Assembly: GCA_945861365.1 (NCBI GenBank)
Contig: CAMAUH010000303.1
Coordinates: 1-5,616, forward strand
Direction: 5' to 3'
Length of the DNA: 5,616 nt
From: Candidatus Kuenenia stuttgartensis
Lineage (GTDB): Bacteria > Planctomycetota > UBA1135 > UBA2386
In this document: positions 1 to 5,616 of the stretch, one piece after another
Position numbering within the stretch: position 1 is the stretch's first letter
How the letters are laid out: each line of letters begins with the position of its first letter
Program-made: the position numbers and the translations under genes
The notes under the pieces: model-generated
The model's input: only the letters and a program-made list of their open reading frames with translations
Told to the model about the DNA's origin: nothing
The model's database searches: none

Positions 1-210
1 CGTGGCGCCGGAACGGGCCAACGGCACCGCCAGCAAGCCGCCGCCACAGCCGAGGTCGACGACGAGCCCGCGACCGGTGTGCGGCAACCAGCGCTGCAGC
101 TGCTGCAGGCGGAAGGCACTGACCGCTCGCAGCGACGCGAACGCGCGGCAGCCCGGCTCCCACCAGCCATCGCGATCGAACAGGGGATCCGCCACCGGTT
201 GCATGTTCAT
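1..210 (-). CDS. UbiG-like SAM-dependent methyltransferase, N-terminal part (runs off left edge)
   Basis: Seventy residues are visible, starting at ATG 210 and continuing beyond the window. The N-terminus has the layout of UbiG, the 3-demethylubiquinone/polyprenyl-catechol O-methyltransferase: an aromatic FDRDGWWEPG segment (residues 11-20, compare the UbiG WWD..GEF region), then a helix equivalent to its LHxINPLRL segment (about residues 27-36), then SAM-binding motif I, VVDLGCGGG (residues 50-58), followed by LLAVPLARSGA. The likely reaction is O-methylation of a hydroxylated aromatic or quinone-like substrate with S-adenosylmethionine in the cytoplasm. True ubiquinone synthesis cannot be assumed, because UbiG-like enzymes also occur in phenolic-lipid and pigment clusters. 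The start overlaps the stop of the preceding lipoprotein gene (ATGA, 207-210), and an AAAGG ribosome site lies 9 nt upstream. A second in-frame ATG two codons later (204) is a possible alternative. Family call is fairly sure; the substrate is unknown. Confidence 0.8.
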   Translation of the reverse strand, partial: MNMQPVADPLFDRDGWWEPGCRAFASLRAVSAFRLQQLQRWLPHTGRGLVVDLGCGGGLLAVPLARSGAT

Positions 211-620
211 TGCAGTCGGCCTTTGCGCAGCACCACCGCACCGCTCGGCGCGACCAGGCGCACGTGCTCCGGCGCTTCTTCGCACGGTACCGGCTCCTGG
301 CCATCGAGCACCAGCCCGCCCGGACCGACGCTCCAGGTGCCGCCCAGCGTCTGGAACTGCAGCACGCCATCGACTTCGGCGAGGGCTGCGGCGGTGTAGG
401 TGCCGCGGGCGTCGAACACGTAGTAGATCCGTCGCAGCGACACCGCGGCATCCCCGCGGATGTCGACGGATTCGTAGAAGCCGTCGAGTTGCGGTGCGGC
501 GACCGGGCGGAAGGCGAGCCCATCGAGCGCCGAACCGACTTCGCGCTGCTCGACGGCGACGACGTTGGAGGCGATGCACGCGGGCAACAACAACGCGAGC
601 CCGATCGCGAGCGCCCTCAC
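207..620 (-). CDS. Small uncharacterised exported protein, probable lipoprotein
   Basis: The protein is 137 residues. The GTG start at 620 is chosen because it gives a clean export signal, overlaps the upstream stop as GTGA, and has a good ribosome site (AGGTGGAGG, 628-636) 7 nt upstream. An ATG further upstream (662) would lie deep in the preceding gene. Residues 1-14 are a short, arginine-containing hydrophobic signal ending in LPAC (12-15). This fits a lipobox loosely, because proline at -2 is atypical, so cleavage by signal peptidase I is an alternative. The mature part looks beta-rich, with short alternating strands such as RIYYVFDARGTYTAAAL (64-80) and FQTLGGTWSVGPGGLVLDG (89-107), loosely like a small lipocalin-type or NlpE-type barrel. 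I do not recognise the family. Its position between a YceI-domain gene and a methyltransferase gene, with coupled translation at both ends, suggests an envelope role in the same process. Confidence 0.82.
   Translation of the reverse strand: MRALAIGLALLLPACIASNVVAVEQREVGSALDGLAFRPVAAPQLDGFYESVDIRGDAAVSLRRIYYVFDARGTYTAAALAEVDGVLQFQTLGGTWSVGPGGLVLDGQEPVPCEEAPEHVRLVAPSGAVVLRKGRLQ
220..224 (-). promoter_or_regulatory. Weak Shine-Dalgarno site before the methyltransferase
   Basis: On the minus strand AAAGG lies 9 nt before ATG 210, inside the end of the lipoprotein gene. It favours ATG 210 over the ATG at 204, together with the ATGA overlap. Confidence 0.5.
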
Positions 621-1711
621 TTGCGCGCCTCCACCTGCTGCCGCGCCCGCAACGCCACCCACACCACGACTTCGTCCTGCATGTTGATGACGCCGAGCTG
701 GCTCGGCACCGGCACGCCGTAGTCCGACAGTTTCAGCGGCAGCTGGCCGCGCACGACGACGCGCTTCTGCGGGTCCACTTCGATCTGCAACGGCATGCGC
801 ACGCTGCGCGCCTGGCCGCGGATCGTCATGGTGCCGAGCAGTTCGCCGCTGGCGGTCTGTTTGGCGACGTCGATGCCGTTGCCACCGGGCACGAAGCGTT
901 CGATCTTGAACACCAGCTCCGGATGCTGCCCGATGTCGAGCCGTTCACGCAGGCCGTCGTCGCGGCCGTCGACGCCGGTCTTCAGGCTGGCAGCCTGCAC
1001 GGTGACCTCGCCGGTCCAGGCCCCCGCCGGATCGTCGAAGTCGGCGCGGAAGCGGCCGCGCACCTGCGACGTCACACCGGTGAAGTCGTGCAGCGTGCTC
1101 TTGGCGTCGAACCCGACGCGGCACAGCTCCGGCACCAGCACGTAGTCCTGCGGCGCATCGAACTGGAACCTGGCGGTTGGCAGAGCGAACGACAGGAACC
1201 CTGCCTTCTTCGGGACAACCGGTGCCGGTTCGGCCACTGGCGGCACGACCGGCGTGGGCAAAGGACCCGGCTCCGGCACTTTTTCCACGGGCGCAGTCGG
1301 CGCCTCGGGCACCGGCCCGGTCGCGGCGGCAGCGGTGGCGGTGCGCGCCACCAGCTCCGCGTGCCGTGCCACCGCATCACTGCCCTGCTGCTGGCACTGC
1401 CGGGCCAGGGCAGCCAGTTCGCTGCGCAGTGCTTGCACATCGGCGTGCCGCAGCTCGGCGCGGTTCTCGAGCGCTTCGGCCAGCCGCTCGAAGTTCGTCG
1501 TCATCGCCTGCTGCATCGCGCCGACCTCGGCCTGCAGCGAGCGGAGTTCATCGCGCAGCAGCGCCACCGGATCCGGTCCGTTGGCCGCCTGCTGGTCGGC
1601 AGCGATGACGATCGTCACGCGATCCTTCAGCACGAGGAACCCGGCGACGGCGGCGAGCAGCGGCAGCAGCACGAAGAGCACGCCGAGCCCGCGCAGCAGT
1701 TTGGCAACCAT
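617..1711 (-). CDS. Membrane-anchored coiled-coil protein with C-terminal YceI-like domain
   Basis: The protein is 364 residues. In order it has: a single N-terminal membrane helix (about 8-28), probably an uncleaved anchor; a helical, heptad-like stretch rich in L, E, Q, R and A (about 47-125), likely coiled coil; a proline/alanine/valine-rich linker (about 132-168); and a YceI-like beta-barrel domain (about 187-355). YceI signatures include YVLVPELCRVGFDAKSTLHD (190-209), the ASLKTG(x)DGRDDGLRERLDIGQHPELVFKIERF region (241-273), and GTMTIRGQARSVRMPLQIE (293-311). YceI domains are known to bind isoprenoid or fatty amide chains in a barrel. Stand-alone YceI proteins are about 190 residues and secreted, so this anchored, extended form is unusual. 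I infer a periplasm-facing hydrophobic carrier held off the inner membrane by the coiled coil. It is the first gene of the minus-strand operon. The ATG at 1711 fits the anchor best; an in-frame ATG at 1774 would add 21 residues of poorly protein-like sequence. No clear Shine-Dalgarno precedes either start. Confidence 0.88.
   Translation of the reverse strand: MVAKLLRGLGVLFVLLPLLAAVAGFLVLKDRVTIVIAADQQAANGPDPVALLRDELRSLQAEVGAMQQAMTTNFERLAEALENRAELRHADVQALRSELAALARQCQQQGSDAVARHAELVARTATAAAATGPVPEAPTAPVEKVPEPGPLPTPVVPPVAEPAPVVPKKAGFLSFALPTARFQFDAPQDYVLVPELCRVGFDAKSTLHDFTGVTSQVRGRFRADFDDPAGAWTGEVTVQAASLKTGVDGRDDGLRERLDIGQHPELVFKIERFVPGGNGIDVAKQTASGELLGTMTIRGQARSVRMPLQIEVDPQKRVVVRGQLPLKLSDYGVPVPSQLGVINMQDEVVVWVALRARQQVEARK
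628..636 (-). promoter_or_regulatory. Shine-Dalgarno site deciding a GTG start
   Basis: On the minus strand AGGTGGAGG lies 7 nt before the GTG at 620, within the end of the YceI-domain gene. It supports the non-ATG start of the small lipoprotein gene, which also overlaps the upstream stop as GTGA. Confidence 0.75.
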
Positions 1712-1849
1712 CCACGCGACTAGACCCGCGGATCCCCGCGGTATCGATGGCGGCGACACTTTGATGTGCTGCATGCGAGACCATCTGCGCACTTGCGGAC
1801 GATCGCCGCCGCCCACACGCTGGACCCGTCTGCGTCCGCTCTCCACTGC
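1712..1849. promoter_or_regulatory. Divergent intergenic region, presumed to carry both operon promoters
   Basis: This 138-bp stretch lies between the starts of the two divergent operons and is the only real non-coding gap in the window, so the promoters for both should be here. I could not pick out convincing -35/-10 pairs on either strand. A TTGATG at 1761-1766 (plus strand) is a weak -35 candidate without a good partner. Two copies of the palindromic hexamer CCGCGG start exactly 10 bp apart (1726 and 1736), near the minus-strand start, and could be part of an operator. Neither flanking start codon has a recognisable ribosome site. If either upstream in-frame ATG (1774 minus, 1766 plus) were the true start, most of this region would become coding. 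Confidence 0.5.
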
Positions 1850-3811
1850 ATGGCATCCGCGTTCCGCACCTGGCTTCGTCGACTCGGCTGGCTCGCCTTC
1901 GCGGCCCTGACCGCCTGGTTCGCGGCGGGCCTGCTGCAGCAAGCCGTCGATCCGCAGAACCGTGCGATGAAGGCGCCGGACTCGGCCGAGGCCGCAGCGC
2001 TGCGCGAACTCGGCGACATCGTGCCCACCGATCCGATCGTGCTGCTGGCCTTCGAACGGCCCGATGGCGCGGCCTTTGGCGCCACCGAGGTCGCGGCACT
2101 GGCGAACCTGCAGCGCGACTGTGCGGCGATCCCCGGCGTCGTCACCGTGCACACGGTGCCGAACCCGCATCCCGATCTGGCGCTGCTGCCGGTCGCGGTC
2201 GAAGCCGAGCTGGCTTTCGCCGCGGCGGCCGCACTGCTGGCGGCGGCCCGCGCTGCCGCGCCCCCCGGCATCGTCGTGCGCGCCACCGGCCTGCCGCTGC
2301 TCGAAGGCACCATCGCGCGCCTCGTCGCCGGCGAACGCCAGACCATCGTGCCGATGCTGGTCGCGGTGCTGTTCGCGGCGGCGCTGCTGTTCTACCGGCG
2401 GCTGCCGTTCGCGATCGCGGTGCTGCTGCCGGCACTGGTCGCGATCGCGTGGACCGGCGGCACGTTCGCGCGGCTCGGCCATCGGCTCGATCCGATCGCG
2501 TCGCTGCTCGATCCGGTGCTGTTGACGATCGGCGTCGCCGGCGCCGTGCACTTCGTCGAAGCGTTCCGCGCCGCCCGCAGCGCCGGCGACGACCCGCACA
2601 CCGCTGCCACCCGCGCCGCGCGCGACCTGCTGACGCCGGCCCTGCTCGCGACCGCCACGACGATGGTCGGCTTGTGGTCGCTGACGACCAGCGCGATCCC
2701 GGCCGTGGTCGACTTCGGCCTGCGCAGCGCGTTCGGCGTCGCACTGGCGAACGCGTTCACGTTCCTGCTGCTGCCGACGTGGCTGTCGACGTGGGCCGGT
2801 GCAGCGACCGCACCGCTGACCGCAGCGAACGGCCGCCGCTGGCTGCTGGGCCTGCGCCACTGGCGGCATTGGCTCGCCGCCGCCACCGTGGTCAGCGTCG
2901 TCGTCGCCGGCTTTGGCATCACCGGCCTGCGTGCCGACAACGATCCGCTGCGCCTGCTGCCGGCCGACGAACCCGCACGCATCGACCATGACCACCTCGC
3001 GGCGCGGCTCGGCGGCGTCGAGACGTTCCACCTGCTGGTGCCCGAACGCGACCGCGCGGCCGAACCCGACCGCCTGCTGCCGCTGGTCGCCGCGGTGATG
3101 GAGCTGCCCGGCGTCGCCGGCCCGGCTGGCCCCGCCCTGCGTTCGCCCGGCGGTGCGGTCGCGGTGCCGCTGCTGCTGACGCCCGGCGGCAGTGCCTTGC
3201 GGGAACCGCTGTTCGCGAGCATCGAACGCATCTGCCACCGACTCGGCCATCCCGACGTGGTGCCCGCCGGCATCTCGGTGCAGATCGCGCGCGATGCGCA
3301 CCGGTTGCTGCAGAGCCTCGGCGGCAGCCTGCTGCTGTCGTTCGTGGCGCTGGCGATCGGCATGGCGCTCGGCCTGCGCTCGCTGTCGCTCGGCATGCTG
3401 GCGGTCGCGACCAACCTGCTGCCGTCGGCATGGCTCTACGGCCTGCTCGGCCTGTGCGACCACCCGCTGTCGGTGGCGACGGCGATGATCGGTTGCACGA
3501 TGCTCGGGCTGATCGTCGACAACTCGCTGCACCTTCTGCACCACTACCGCGCGGCGCTGCAGCATGCGCGGCCACGCGCGGCGCTGCGCCACGCCTTCGC
3601 CCGCTGCGGCCGTGCGATGACGCTCGCCAGCGCTGTACTGGCGCTCGGCTTCCTGACCTGTGCTTGGAGCCGCCTCAGCACCACCATCGAGTTCGCGCTG
3701 TTGGCGTCGGCGACCATCGTCGCGGCCTGGGTGTCGACCGCGATGCTGTTGCCGGCCTGGCTGCTGCGTCGGCGGCGCTCGAGCACCAAAAGGAGTTCCC
3801 ATGCCCACTGA
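1850..3811 (+). CDS. MMPL/RND-superfamily exporter (hydrophobic-molecule efflux)
   Basis: The protein is 653 residues with the duplicated RND layout: TM1 (about 12-30), first periplasmic porter domain (31-165), TM2-TM6 (about 166-315), TM7 (about 341-360), second porter domain (361-490), and TM8-TM12 (about 491-640), ending in a basic RRRR tail. Family signatures are GVAGAVHFVEAFR (228-240) with LLATATTMVGLWSLTTS (265-281) in the first half, and LGLIVDNSLHLLHHYR (552-567) in the second half. Relatives use the proton gradient to export lipids, hopanoids, mycolates or pigments across the inner membrane. The Asp of the second half (D557) sits where MmpL-type transporters carry a proton-relay residue; the matching first-half position is Ala230. 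The length is shorter than most MmpL or HpnN proteins because both porter domains are compact. The ATG at 1850 sits just before TM1. An in-frame ATG at 1766 would add 28 residues of unlikely sequence, and neither has a clear ribosome site. The gene is first in the plus operon and overlaps the flavoprotein gene by 11 nt. Confidence 0.9.
   Translation: MASAFRTWLRRLGWLAFAALTAWFAAGLLQQAVDPQNRAMKAPDSAEAAALRELGDIVPTDPIVLLAFERPDGAAFGATEVAALANLQRDCAAIPGVVTVHTVPNPHPDLALLPVAVEAELAFAAAAALLAAARAAAPPGIVVRATGLPLLEGTIARLVAGERQTIVPMLVAVLFAAALLFYRRLPFAIAVLLPALVAIAWTGGTFARLGHRLDPIASLLDPVLLTIGVAGAVHFVEAFRAARSAGDDPHTAATRAARDLLTPALLATATTMVGLWSLTTSAIPAVVDFGLRSAFGVALANAFTFLLLPTWLSTWAGAATAPLTAANGRRWLLGLRHWRHWLAAATVVSVVVAGFGITGLRADNDPLRLLPADEPARIDHDHLAARLGGVETFHLLVPERDRAAEPDRLLPLVAAVMELPGVAGPAGPALRSPGGAVAVPLLLTPGGSALREPLFASIERICHRLGHPDVVPAGISVQIARDAHRLLQSLGGSLLLSFVALAIGMALGLRSLSLGMLAVATNLLPSAWLYGLLGLCDHPLSVATAMIGCTMLGLIVDNSLHLLHHYRAALQHARPRAALRHAFARCGRAMTLASAVLALGFLTCAWSRLSTTIEFALLASATIVAAWVSTAMLLPAWLLRRRRSSTKRSSHAH
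3788..3795 (+). promoter_or_regulatory. Strong Shine-Dalgarno site for the flavoprotein gene
   Basis: AAAAGGAG lies 5 nt before ATG 3801, inside the last codons of the exporter gene. It decides the start of the flavoprotein: an open frame extends upstream to 3660, but only this ATG gives a protein that begins directly at the FAD-binding beta strand. The A-rich run stands out against the GC-rich surroundings. Confidence 0.85.
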
Positions 3812-5018
3812 CGTGCTGATCCTCGGTGCTGGACCCGCCGGGGCCGCGTTGGCTCGGCAACTGGCGCTGGCCGGCTTCAAGGTCGTGCTCACCGACCGCG
3901 CTGCGTTCCCGCGCAGCAAGCCGTGCGGCGAGTTCCTCAGCCCGCAGTGCACGCCGTACCTGGTGGCGCTCGGGCTGCCGTCGCTGCTCGCCGACACCGG
4001 CGCCTTCGCGGTGCGCGGCCTGCAGCTCGGCGGCTTCGGTGCGCAGGCGACCGGCCACTTCCGCGCGCTGCCCGAACGTGGGCCGCACACCGCGATCGGC
4101 TACGGCATCCGCCGCGAAGTGTTCGACCACGCGCTGGTGCAGGCGGCCGTCGCTGCCGGAACGCAGTTCCTGCCGCGCCATGAGTGCGTCGACCTGGTGC
4201 GCGCCGAAGACGGTCGCGTGCTCGGCGCCGTGCTGCGCGCGCCCGATGGCCAGCCGCAGCCCCACCTCGCCACCTGGACGATCGGCGCCGACGGTGTGCA
4301 CTCCCGCGTCGCCCGCTGGCTCGGAGTCCAGCGCCGCCTCGAGTGGCTCGACCAGTTCGCGCTGGCCGCCCATTTCCGCAACGTGCCCGTCCGCGACACC
4401 GCCAACGTGCAACTGCTGAAGGGCGGCTTCTTCGCGGCGACGACCGTCGATGAAGACTTGTTCAGCGTCAACCTCGTGCTGCCGCGGCAACGGCTGCGCG
4501 AACGCACTTCGCCCGATTGGGACGCGTTCGTCGCCGACGCGCTGGTCGACGCGCCGGAGCTGCGCGAACGGCTCGCGGCGGGCGAACGGCTTCGCCCGTG
4601 GCGCGGCACCGGCCCGTTCGCCTACGCGACCACCACCTGCACGCTGCCCGGCGTGGCGCTGGTCGGCGACGCGGCCGGCTACATCGACCCGATGACCGGC
4701 GAGGGCATCTACTTCGCGCTGTTCGGCGCACGCGCGCTCGGTGACGCGCTCGCCGCAGCGCTGCATGCGCCGGCCGATGCCGAGGCGGCGATGCGCGGCT
4801 ACCGGCGCACGCTGGCGGGCGAACTCGATGCGCGCAAGCTGGCGTCGAAGCTGCTGCAGCGCGCCGTGCGCAGGCCGTGGCTGGTGCGGCCGTTCGTGCG
4901 GCTGCTGCAGCGCTGGCCCGGTGCAGCCGACCTGCTGGTCACGCTGACCGGCGACACGATCCATCCGCGCGACTTGCTGCGGCCGTCGTTCTGGAAGTCG
5001 TGGAGGTCGAGCGCATGA
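3801..5018 (+). CDS. FAD-dependent oxidoreductase, geranylgeranyl-reductase/flavin-monooxygenase type
   Basis: The protein is 405 residues, a normal length for the family. It starts with the Rossmann FAD motif LGAGPAG (8-14), with an acidic residue ending the second strand (D32). Next comes PCGEFLSP (41-48), a motif typical of geranylgeranyl-reductase-like flavoproteins, then GIRREVFDHAL (102-112), the DG motif IGADGVHSRVAR (161-172), and the GD motif ALVGDAAGYIDPMTGEGI (286-303), which closes the FAD site. No membrane helix is evident; a basic, aromatic C-terminal tail (about 353-402) may touch the membrane. Relatives reduce polyprenyl double bonds, hydroxylate phenolic lipids or oxidise quinone precursors using NAD(P)H. 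The halogenase WxWxIP motif is absent, so halogenation is unlikely. The gene overlaps the exporter by 11 nt and the next gene by 4 nt, so it is clearly co-expressed. Which reaction it performs cannot be read from the sequence. Confidence 0.9.
   Translation: MPTDVLILGAGPAGAALARQLALAGFKVVLTDRAAFPRSKPCGEFLSPQCTPYLVALGLPSLLADTGAFAVRGLQLGGFGAQATGHFRALPERGPHTAIGYGIRREVFDHALVQAAVAAGTQFLPRHECVDLVRAEDGRVLGAVLRAPDGQPQPHLATWTIGADGVHSRVARWLGVQRRLEWLDQFALAAHFRNVPVRDTANVQLLKGGFFAATTVDEDLFSVNLVLPRQRLRERTSPDWDAFVADALVDAPELRERLAAGERLRPWRGTGPFAYATTTCTLPGVALVGDAAGYIDPMTGEGIYFALFGARALGDALAAALHAPADAEAAMRGYRRTLAGELDARKLASKLLQRAVRRPWLVRPFVRLLQRWPGAADLLVTLTGDTIHPRDLLRPSFWKSWRSSA
5002..5007 (+). promoter_or_regulatory. 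Shine-Dalgarno site for the last plus-strand gene
   Basis: GGAGGT lies 7 nt before ATG 5015, inside the end of the flavoprotein gene. It supports the ATG at 5015, which overlaps the preceding stop as ATGA, over the open frame that extends upstream to 4877. Confidence 0.8.
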
Positions 5019-5545
5019 AGCCCACCGTGCTCGACGTGCGCGTGTGGTTGCCGGCGGTGCTCGCGGCGGCGATCGCGAGTTCGCATGCGCGACCTGCCGT
5101 CGAGCCAGCGGCCTCGCCGCGGCCGCGTGCGATCACGCTGCCGCAGTTGCGCGGGCAACCGTCGCTGACGAAGCCGACGACGTTCGAGCTGCTGCCCGAC
5201 AAGTCGTCGGTGTGGCGCACGACGGACGATCGCACGGTCGCGAGCGAACCGACCGCGGGGGAACTGTTCGTCGACGAAGCGGCGCACACCGGCACGCTGC
5301 GGCTGCAGGGCACCGCGAGCGATGGCGCCATCGACCTGCAGCTGCGCTGCTCGGACTTCGGGCCCGGCAAGCTGCCGGGCTTGTGGCGCGTCGTGGCGAA
5401 GGACGAAGCCGCCGCACTGCAGGGCAGCGGTTGGCTGTGTCGCCTGCCGGGCAGCCCCGTGCGGCTGCAGCTGCTGCTGACGAGCGCGGGTGCTGTGCCG
5501 ACGGTCTACGGCTGCGAGTTGGCCTGGAAACGCACGAGCCGCTGA
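5015..5545 (+). CDS. Small exported protein of unknown function, possibly a divergent YceI-like barrel
   Basis: The protein is 176 residues. Residues 1-25 form a plausible signal peptide: a basic-containing start, a hydrophobic core WLPAVLAAAIA (11-21) and a cleavage site after SHA (23-25). A proline/arginine-rich stretch follows (26-50). From about residue 57 the protein looks beta-rich: FELLPDKSSVW (57-67), GELFVDEAAHTGTLRLQGTA (82-101), GAIDLQLRCSDFG (104-116) and VRLQLLLTSAG (149-159). The FxLxPxxSxV opening, a following segment that builds a strand-turn-strand, and an IDLxL strand are faintly reminiscent of YceI domains, but the match is weak and a normal YceI is longer in this part. Three cysteines (112, 142, 167) remain after cleavage, so a disulfide is possible in the periplasm. 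It is the last gene of the operon, translationally coupled to the flavoprotein. I do not recognise the family firmly. Confidence 0.78.
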   Translation: MKPTVLDVRVWLPAVLAAAIASSHARPAVEPAASPRPRAITLPQLRGQPSLTKPTTFELLPDKSSVWRTTDDRTVASEPTAGELFVDEAAHTGTLRLQGTASDGAIDLQLRCSDFGPGKLPGLWRVVAKDEAAALQGSGWLCRLPGSPVRLQLLLTSAGAVPTVYGCELAWKRTSR

Positions 5546-5560
5546 GCGCCACAGCGCTCA
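5543..5560. terminator. Stem-loop between convergent genes, possible bidirectional terminator
   Basis: TGAGCGC (5543-5549) and GCGCTCA (5554-5560) form a perfect 7-bp inverted repeat with a 4-nt CACA loop. The outer arms are the stop codons of the plus-strand gene and of the convergent minus-strand gene. There is no T tract on either side, so it is not a canonical intrinsic terminator. It may slow polymerase or protect 3' ends of both transcripts. A second GC palindrome (5564-5579) follows directly. Confidence 0.4.
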
Positions 5561-5616
5561 CCCCGCGGCGCACGCCGCGCGCACCGTGGCCTCGTAGATG
5601 TCCACCGTGTCGTCGA
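5558..5616 (-). CDS. C-terminal end of a convergent gene (function unknown)
   Basis: Reading the minus strand from the right edge gives DDTVDIYEATVRAACAAG followed by TGA at 5558-5560. The 18 visible residues have codon use like the neighbouring genes (mostly G or C in third positions) and look like an amphipathic C-terminal helix. The next gene's stop falling 12 nt past the plus-strand stop fits a compact convergent junction. Too little is present to name a family, and a chance open frame of this length is possible. Confidence 0.4.
   Translation of the reverse strand, partial: DDTVDIYEATVRAACAAG

Noticed and set aside
2..1723. A 573-codon open frame on the plus strand across the left half
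   Set aside because: It is antisense to three well-supported minus-strand genes and translates to arginine/histidine-rich sequence with no domain pattern.
2412..2450. Repeated GCGATCGCG words in the exporter gene
   Set aside because: They fall in frame on common Ala-Ile-Ala codons and are not spaced regularly, so they reflect codon use rather than a repeat family.
617..4090. A 1157-codon open frame on the minus strand spanning the exporter and beyond
   Set aside because: Only the part from 1711 to 617 looks like a real protein. The rest is low-complexity R/Q/A/G-rich sequence antisense to the exporter and flavoprotein genes, as expected in GC-rich DNA where stops are rare.
4012..4720. Flavin-dependent halogenase as an identity for the flavoprotein
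   Set aside because: The FAD motifs are shared but the WxWxIP motif of halogenases is missing, and PCGEFLSP points to the geranylgeranyl-reductase-like group.
3675..4964. A 429-codon minus-strand open frame opposite the flavoprotein gene
   Set aside because: It has no recognisable motifs and biased composition; the opposite strand carries an intact FAD enzyme with all its signature motifs.
5564..5579. GC palindrome (CGCGGC/GCCGCG) as an intrinsic terminator
   Set aside because: It has no T tract on either strand and lies within the presumed end of the convergent gene; such palindromes are common in DNA this GC-rich.

Overview
This 5.6 kb, very GC-rich window is almost entirely coding. It holds two divergently transcribed, tightly packed gene blocks separated by a short (about 138 bp) intergenic region, plus the last codons of a convergent gene at the right edge. 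There are no RNA genes, mobile elements, CRISPR arrays or large repeats that I can see. The base composition, strong GC bias at third codon positions, Shine-Dalgarno sites and double-membrane-type exported proteins suggest a high-GC Gram-negative bacterium. A high-GC planctomycete or a proteobacterium would both fit, but I cannot assign a taxon from the sequence alone.

Left block, minus strand, read right to left: (1) a membrane-anchored protein with a coiled coil, a proline-rich linker and a C-terminal YceI-like lipid/isoprenoid-binding domain (1711 to 617); (2) a small uncharacterised lipoprotein or secreted protein (620 to 207); (3) the N-terminal 70 residues of a UbiG-like SAM-dependent methyltransferase that runs off the left edge (210 to 1). 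Both junctions are 4-nt stop/start overlaps (GTGA and ATGA), so the three genes look like one translationally coupled operon.

Right block, plus strand: (4) an MMPL/RND-superfamily exporter of 653 residues with two porter domains and about 12 membrane helices (1850 to 3811); (5) a FAD-dependent oxidoreductase of the geranylgeranyl-reductase/flavin-monooxygenase type (3801 to 5018); (6) a small exported protein with a signal peptide (5015 to 5545). These genes overlap by 11 and 4 nt and the two downstream genes have strong Shine-Dalgarno sites. Twelve bases after the last gene, the stop codon of a convergent minus-strand gene appears. The two stops form the ends of a perfect 7-bp inverted repeat.

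Taken together, a methyltransferase, a flavoprotein acting on hydrophobic substrates, a hydrophobic-molecule exporter and a YceI-type lipid-binding protein look like a unit that tailors and moves a lipid-like product (for example a phenolic or polyprenyl lipid, or a quinone-like pigment) across the envelope. That is inference from family membership and gene order. The core synthase, if there is one, lies outside the window.
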